A stretch of 25,912 bases of DNA. It comes from Jimgerdemannia flammicorona. Its lineage: Eukaryota; Mucoromycota; Endogonomycetes; Endogonales; Endogonaceae. The notes under the pieces were generated by a model. It did no database searches, had not been told where the DNA came from, and saw only the letters and a program-made list of their open reading frames with translations. Positions 21,539-25,912 of the stretch are shown here, in pieces. The DNA lies in NCBI GenBank assembly GCA_003990745.1, contig RBNI01000907.1, forward strand, positions 1 through 25,912, written 5' to 3'. A program made the translations under genes and the position numbers. Position 1 is the stretch's first letter; each line of letters begins with the position of its first letter.

Positions 21539-21571
21539 TGTGTAACCTGAGAGGTACCGGAGAGAGATGTC

Positions 21572-21586
21572 TGAGAAACTTCTACT
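21572..21586. repeat. 15-bp target-site duplication of the LINE, right copy
   Basis: Identical to 15635-15649. The Copia A gag frame resumes directly to its right. Confidence 0.95.
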
Positions 21587-22198
21587 CTCATGTATAGCTA
21601 TTACTATGATATTATATATATCTAAAAGTTCTTTTGTAAGCACTATAACCTTATCTTCATTACTAATGTAATTTGCAGACATACTGAGAGAATTTACTTA
21701 ATTTACCAGATCATTAATATAACTAACATATTTATGAATACTCTTCTTAGGCTTTATTCAAAAATTGGATAGCAGAGATTTCAAGTGAAACTAATTCAAT
21801 ATAAATACTTATATGTGATAATTATATAGGGCTTTTCATACCTTATAAGCTATCATAGTGTATATTATAAGCTTTATTTGAGAATTCAACAATATGAATA
21901 TAATCTTATATAATACTCAGCAATCATTTATAGTATTATAATCTTGAATTAGTACTTATAGCTTCATATACTCTGCCAAGCCATATTTATCAAGAAGATT
22001 CATTATATGAAACATCCAAATATAGTCTCTCCTATTAAAAATTAAAATAGATCTCTTTGTTATGTTTATGCTTATGACTGAGACTATGTTTCCCATATCT
22101 ATTGAGGTGGTTATACCTATAGTTAGCAGAATACTTGTAATTGGTGTATCTATTTTCACACTCATGTTACTAAGCTGATTGTTAGATATTTCTAGCAT
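21587..22198 (-). pseudogene. Copia A gag N-terminal part
   Basis: Minus-strand frame from ATG 22198: a low-complexity Ser/Thr/Ile start, then NRRDYIWMFHIMNLLDKYGL, the conserved Copia gag block (aromatic-W-M...L...GL). Further on are MIAYKV, a stop, KALYNYHI and VSYINDLVN...VNSLSMSANYISNED. A stop replaces Trp or Gln about every 20-40 codons. It ends in IHESRS at the LINE insertion site. The open piece at 21956-22198 is 80 codons. Confidence 0.8.
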
Positions 22199-22242
22199 AG
22201 TGTATTTTAAAGAGGTGTTTTTGTTATAACCACTTAGTACTA

Positions 22243-22257
22243 GCAGAGCTTATAACC
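22243..22257 (-). promoter_or_regulatory. Copia A primer binding site for a half initiator tRNA-Met
   Basis: Minus strand GGTTATAAGCTCTGC, five bases (ATAAA) inside the 5' LTR. It equals GGTTATGAGCCCTGC, the complement of the initiator tRNA-Met anticodon arm, except for two transitions. The related element at 1292-1304 keeps the undamaged TTATGAGCCC. Confidence 0.7.
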
Positions 22258-22262
22258 TTTAT

Positions 22263-22384
22263 TGTGAAAGAGGATATTTTATTAAAGTTATATAGGTTGC
22301 ATATTTCATACTTTACTGATGAATGACATAAATCTGATAGAATGATATAATTATATATTGATATATCAAGTTACTATTCCAATA
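22263..22384 (-). repeat. 5' LTR of Copia A (122 bp)
   Basis: Aligned with 2483-2607 over its whole length. On the minus strand it starts TATTGGAATAG (TG changed to TA) and ends TTTCACA. It is flanked outside by TAAAG. Confidence 0.85.
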
Positions 22385-22385
22385 T

Positions 22386-22555
22386 AAAGAATTTGAATTA
22401 AAGGATTTGAATTGAGTAATTTAGATAGAGTAATTTAGATTGAAGAATTCAGATTAAAGAAATTAGATTAAGTAATTCAGATTGAGTAATTCAGATTGAG
22501 TAATTCAGATAGAGTAATTTGGATTAAAGATTTAGATTGAGTAATTCAAATTAAT
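22386..22555. repeat. 14-15 bp AT-rich minisatellite
   Basis: Repeated attgagtaattcag-like units, about 11 or 12 in a row with drift (gattaaag and gattgaag variants). Similar units lie on the far side of Copia A at about 2445-2482, so Copia A inserted into this array. Confidence 0.8.
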
Positions 22556-23129
22556 CCAAGTTGGCTTAAATTATTTTAGATTTAAGATTCAGATCAAACT
22601 ACTATATATGTGATAAATTGAATTCAGATTTGATTATTCAGAACACTAGTATTCTTAAAAATACTAAGCTTAAAAAATCTACTGGTCTAAATAGAGATAA
22701 AATAAAAGAAACTTCTAAGGAAAATTAGATAATATAATCTTTAAGTTCTTATATAAATTTGTCAAAATTCCAATAGCAAAGATTAGTATTATATTAAATA
22801 TATCTAGTTTATTTGTAGAGTTCTATAAGCTAAAAAGTTATATATATATATATTTGAAAATCTTCTTAATTGAGCTTTCAAATATAATATACTAGCTTAA
22901 TAGAGGTAAATTATAAAATGAGGCAGCTATATAAGTTGGCTTGAGTTCCTAGTTACTTTGTTAAAAAGTAATAAAATATTTAGTTTCTAAAAATATGAGT
23001 TCTCTTATTTATATAATATATGTAGATGATTTTGGAAATTTTTTAAATAGTACAGATTTTATATAATATAATAAATTTAGTAAATTTCTCAAACTAATAA
23101 TATTTATTACTTAAACTTAGTAGTAAATT
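22556..23129. other. AT-rich DNA with no gene seen
   Basis: Stop-rich in all frames, with poly-A/T and TA runs (for example near 22840). I recognise no transposon motif. Probably RIP-degraded sequence of unknown origin. Confidence 0.6.
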
Positions 23130-23325
23130 TTCAGACTTTATCTGATAAGTAGATCAAAATTAGCAGACTTTATCTAGTAAGTAGACCAAAATGTAATAGA
23201 CTTCTCTTTAGGCTTAATCTGATAAATAGATCAAAATTAGCAGACTTTATCTGGTAAGTAGACCAAAATATGATAGACTTTTCTTTAGGCTTAATCTGAT
23301 AAGTAGATCAAAATTAGCAGACTTC
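23130..23325. repeat. 77-bp tandem repeat, about 2.5 copies
   Basis: tctgataagtagatcaaaa recurs at 23141, 23218 and 23295, exactly 77 bp apart. Each unit contains two related half-units (agactttatctggtaagtag and aatctgataagtagatcaaa), so it is a higher-order repeat. It does not encode an open protein. Confidence 0.85.
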
Positions 23326-23582
23326 TTTATATTGAAAAGTAAACTAGTGTAAAAAAGAGATAAAGCTAACAACTTCTTAGCAGTAGCTCATTGGTAGACA
23401 TAATTATCTTCTAAGTATATCAGATAATTGACTTTTACTTTTCTTTGACTTTTTAAACTGAGATTTATTTACTTAAATCTCTGAGATATTTTATATAAGT
23501 ATGGTTGCTATCTAGTTACTATCTGGATAATTATAGAATATATAGTAAGGCTAATTTAAAAAAAATATAACCACTTATTTCC

Positions 23583-23677
23583 TTAGAGGACAGGTGTTCT
23601 CTTAGAAGATGAGTATTCTCTCAGAGAATGAGTATTCTCTCAGAGGACAAGTATTTCCTCAGGAGACAGTTTGTCTC
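23583..23677. repeat. 19-bp tandem repeat, five copies
   Basis: Consecutive 19-bp units start at 23583, 23602, 23621, 23640 and 23659, with a tcagagga(c/t)-agtattctc core. Units 2 and 3 are nearly identical and the last is the most divergent. No function can be assigned. Confidence 0.85.
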
Positions 23678-24020
23678 AATTTGATATATCTGGTTATTTA
23701 TACAAATTAGTAGTACATATAGTAACTATATAAGATAACTATGCTAAGTGTTCTTTATATATTATCTGGCTATACTATAGTATCTGCTTGTCACAATAAA
23801 CAACAAATTATATATCTATATCAGTAGTATATTGGAGAGCAGAAAAAATACAATGAAATGTGAAAGAATATTATTTTATTTGATGTATACTGCTAGATGA
23901 ATCATATAATGTATTTGGATTAACATAGAATCATACTAACTATTCCATTCTATTAGGTTTGCCAAAGATATCTCTATGATCCATCTGCTATTCCACCTTT
24001 GAAATCAGTAGCTCAACCGT
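23678..24020. other. AT-rich to GC-normal transition, no gene seen
   Basis: AT-rich sequence gives way at about 23990 to normal composition. Nothing recognisable lies here. It separates the transposon block from the 3' end of the carboxylase gene. Confidence 0.6.
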
Positions 24021-24046
24021 TTATTATTATTATTATTATTATTATT
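24021..24046. repeat. (TTA)n microsatellite
   Basis: About 26 bp of perfect TTA repeat, roughly 210 bp downstream of the carboxylase stop codon and close to the composition boundary. Confidence 0.9.
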
Positions 24047-24257
24047 GGCGGACCATTTCGGTCGAATAAAACTCAAAAACGTCGAAACTCAACATTTGAT
24101 AATCTATGTGCTCAGTCTAAGATATATCATTTTCTTGAATGGAAAAAGCGACGGTATGATCCCGACGTCAAAACACAGAATCCGTCGCATGCAAATCACT
24201 CGCCAATCCACCCCTCATCCACTATCTCCAGCCCACGGCCAAACTATCTTGACACGA

Positions 24258-25912
24258 TCATGCCTCGGCTTTCACGACAGCACCCTCCGCAAACGTCACC
24301 AGGCTCTTGTTCTCCGGGACGAGATCGCCTACCTTGTATGCGACCGTCTCAATCTTTCCAGCGAAGGGTGACTTGATGACATGCTATGGGTGCGGAGAAA
24401 GAATTGAGGTTGACGGGAAGGATGTGAGCAGATATAATTACCAATGTAATAGCAACACCCATTTGTATATTGCATTCTGTTGGGGAGCACCAACCCACAC
24501 AGCTAACGCCTTCCACTTTTCAGTTATTTAAAACAACACCTCCCTAATCACCTCAATCTACCCCGCAACATTGACCAAGCACTCCAACCTCCCCCCTCAA
24601 CACTTCACTGACCTCCATCTTCATGGCTTCCAGAATAACTAGCGTCGCGCCCTTCTCGACCACCTGGCCGGGCACAACCAAGACCTGCGAGATCTTGCAT
24701 GGCATGGGCGTCTTGACTGATCCAGCAACGTTCAAGACACCGGCGTTTAGGTAGGCGGGCATGGGAATGTGAAGGGTAGTGCGGCCTTCCTATGATGCCG
24801 GACGCGATGCGCGTGAAGGAATGGGATACATCGATAAGCTCAAGTGGCGGGACATGGTACAAGATGACCATTCCAAACATGCAAATATGAGTGCGTAAAT
24901 CCAACCCACCTCATCAAACACTGTGACCTCCTCCCCCTTGATAATAACATCGGCCCTGACCCTTCGTTCGCCGACCTGGGCCACGACCCTTCCCTCCTCG
25001 TCTGTCCTTGCCACCACGCGCTCATAGCTCGCGACTTCATCGCCGGTTTTGGCATCGACGACGCGCACGTCCAAGGCCCCCGTCGTATCGCCACGCGCCG
25101 TCACCAGCTCGACAGTGTACTCGTAGTCCTCGCCCGAACGAAAGGAGAGCCGACGCGTGTGCGCCGCGTTGATGCGGAGCGGGTGGGGGAGAGTAATGAA
25201 GGGGTTGTGGGGGTCTAGGAAAAAGGGCGAGTGATGGCAGATGTAGTTGAGAGTCTTCTTGATTGAAATTTGAAAAGGAGAGTCAAGTGTTGCTTACCGT
25301 GAACGTTCGAAGCAGCGGCGGCGGCGGCTCGTTCCTGTAGCAATATGGCGTTGGCGGCCACTGCAAGAAGCGCAGGGTCAGGACCAGCGGTATCGGTCGT
25401 TTTTAAAAGATCGGATTCGTATTGCTAAAAGGTTAAAGGTATAGATATAGACCAAAGAATGTCATGAGTAAAAAACAATAGTTCGCATATAAATTCAACC
25501 GAATCTCCAAGAACGACGAATCGCCAGAGGGAATAAATATGGTGCAGCTGCTCCACAACTTGTATGCTAAAAATCCAAACCAAACATCGAGAAAGCTATA
25601 CCTGGATGAATCCGGTTTCGACCTCACCCTTGATGAACTCGGGGTGCTCGGCCACAGTTTTGAGAAAGGCGATGTTGGTGTTCAAGCCGACGATCTGCAA
25701 GGCATCACGACATACAAATGAAAATATCTTGTATTAGATCACTCCCTTCATTCTTTCGCAACAACCCCGGCCCTCTTCGCCCATCCGCCCATTACAACCC
25801 TTACCTGATATTGTCCCAACGCCCTCCTCAGCACCCTCAGCGCGTCAGTCCTATCCTCGCCGCGCACGACCAGCTTGGCGATCATGGGGTCATAGTGTAT
25901 GCTCACATCGTC
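24258..25912 (-). CDS. mccA: 3-methylcrotonyl-CoA carboxylase biotin-containing (alpha) subunit, C-terminal 311 residues
   Basis: Mitochondrial enzyme of leucine breakdown: biotin carboxylase plus biotin carrier, working with a beta subunit not in this window. I place six exons: 25912-25805, 25694-25602, 25424-25298, 25214-24910, 24789-24613, 24383-24258 (TGA 24260-24258). All introns are GT...AG (110, 177, 83, 120, 229 bp), and the exons join in frame to 312 codons including stop. The start lies beyond the window edge. The first two exons give the end of the biotin carboxylase domain ([43 protein letters not shown]), typical of MCC alpha. The middle exons are the BT linker domain. The biotinyl domain has [13 protein letters not shown] and EAMKME (biotin Lys codon 24621-24619), then [12 protein letters not shown] from the last exon. 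An intron with donor GTCAGT falls right after EAMKME. Acetyl- or propionyl-CoA carboxylase is less likely from the HPEF...TGFI block. It looks intact. Confidence 0.92.

Larger units (their letters stand above)
15650..21571 (-). mobile_element. full-length non-LTR retrotransposon (Tad/I-type LINE)
   Basis: From the 5' end (21571): a short leader, ORF1 from ATG 21538, ORF2 19431-15775, a 3' untranslated tail of about 60 bp with AATAAA on the minus strand at 15733-15738, and a poly(A) tail read as T from about 15712 down to 15650 with one interruption (gag on the minus strand). It is GC-rich against a very AT-rich background and flanked by a perfect 15-bp duplication. An APE-type endonuclease, RT and C-terminal Cys/His motif place it among fungal Tad/I-like LINEs. 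All the damage seen is stop codons plus one frameshift in ORF1. Confidence 0.95.
2483..22384 (-). mobile_element. Ty1/Copia retrotransposon (Copia A), host of two nested insertions
   Basis: The element reads on the minus strand: 5' LTR 22384-22263, primer site 22257-22243, gag from 22198, protease near 15009, integrase 14594-13887 then 5075-4931, reverse transcriptase about 4430-3700, RNase H about 3600-2942, polypurine tract 2616-2608, 3' LTR 2607-2483. It is flanked by TAAAG at 2478-2482 and 22385-22389. Subtracting the Gypsy plus one target copy (8811 bp) and the LINE plus one target copy (5937 bp) leaves 5154 bp, a normal Copia size. The coding sequence is extremely AT-rich, with many Trp/Gln codons turned into stops, so the element is dead. 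It is the oldest layer of the block. Confidence 0.9.

Noticed and set aside
21030..21545. Plus-strand Pro-rich frames over the LINE 5' end
   Set aside because: Shadow of the Gly/Arg-rich N-terminus of ORF1; low complexity only.
23130..23677. CRISPR-like array
   Set aside because: The repeats are contiguous or have repeating spacers; no unique spacers, and the setting is eukaryotic.
24790..25104. Separate small minus-strand genes in the carboxylase region
   Set aside because: They are pieces of the carboxylase exons read through into introns or in wrong frames; splice junctions join the in-frame parts into one protein.

Overview
The window looks like nuclear DNA of a filamentous ascomycete (probably Pezizomycotina; I cannot go lower). 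The reasons are: (1) an intron-rich gene for the biotin subunit of 3-methylcrotonyl-CoA carboxylase at the right edge; (2) a Tad/I-type LINE, Gypsy and Copia LTR retrotransposons and a hAT relic; (3) sharp alternation between GC-normal DNA and very AT-rich DNA carrying the C-to-T (mainly CpA to TpA) damage typical of repeat-induced point mutation (RIP).

Layout. 1-1110 is GC-normal DNA with a decayed, unrecognised minus-strand gene. 1110-1451 is the 5' end of a Copia element (here Copia B), which broke into a hAT transposase relic (1452-about 2150). From 2483 to 22384 lies one nested block. The host is an old minus-strand Copia element (Copia A) of about 5.15 kb, with 122-125 bp LTRs and a TAAAG target duplication, inserted in a 14-bp minisatellite. 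It is split in its integrase by an 8.8 kb plus-strand Gypsy element (5076-13882, 1.55 kb LTRs) and in its gag by a 5.9 kb minus-strand LINE (15650-21571, 15-bp target duplication, poly(A)). Removing both insertions rejoins recognisable Copia gag and integrase. 22390-23990 is AT-rich DNA with three separate tandem-repeat arrays and no gene seen. 24258-25912 is the 3' part of the carboxylase gene on the minus strand (six exons).

The most unusual object is the Gypsy element. Its single-frame gag-pol carries a dUTPase domain with all five family motifs between protease and reverse transcriptase, preceded by a small Cys/His-rich segment. Each LTR also carries the same 253-codon reading frame inside U3, upstream of the LTR TATA box. 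The two LTR copies are broken by different stop codons at different positions, so the ancestral frame was open. I do not recognise its product.

Relative ages follow from nesting and base composition. Copia A is the oldest and most AT-shifted, the Gypsy is intermediate, and the GC-rich LINE is the least damaged (eight premature stops but no frameshift in its 1218-codon ORF2). All transposon genes here are broken; only the carboxylase gene looks functional.
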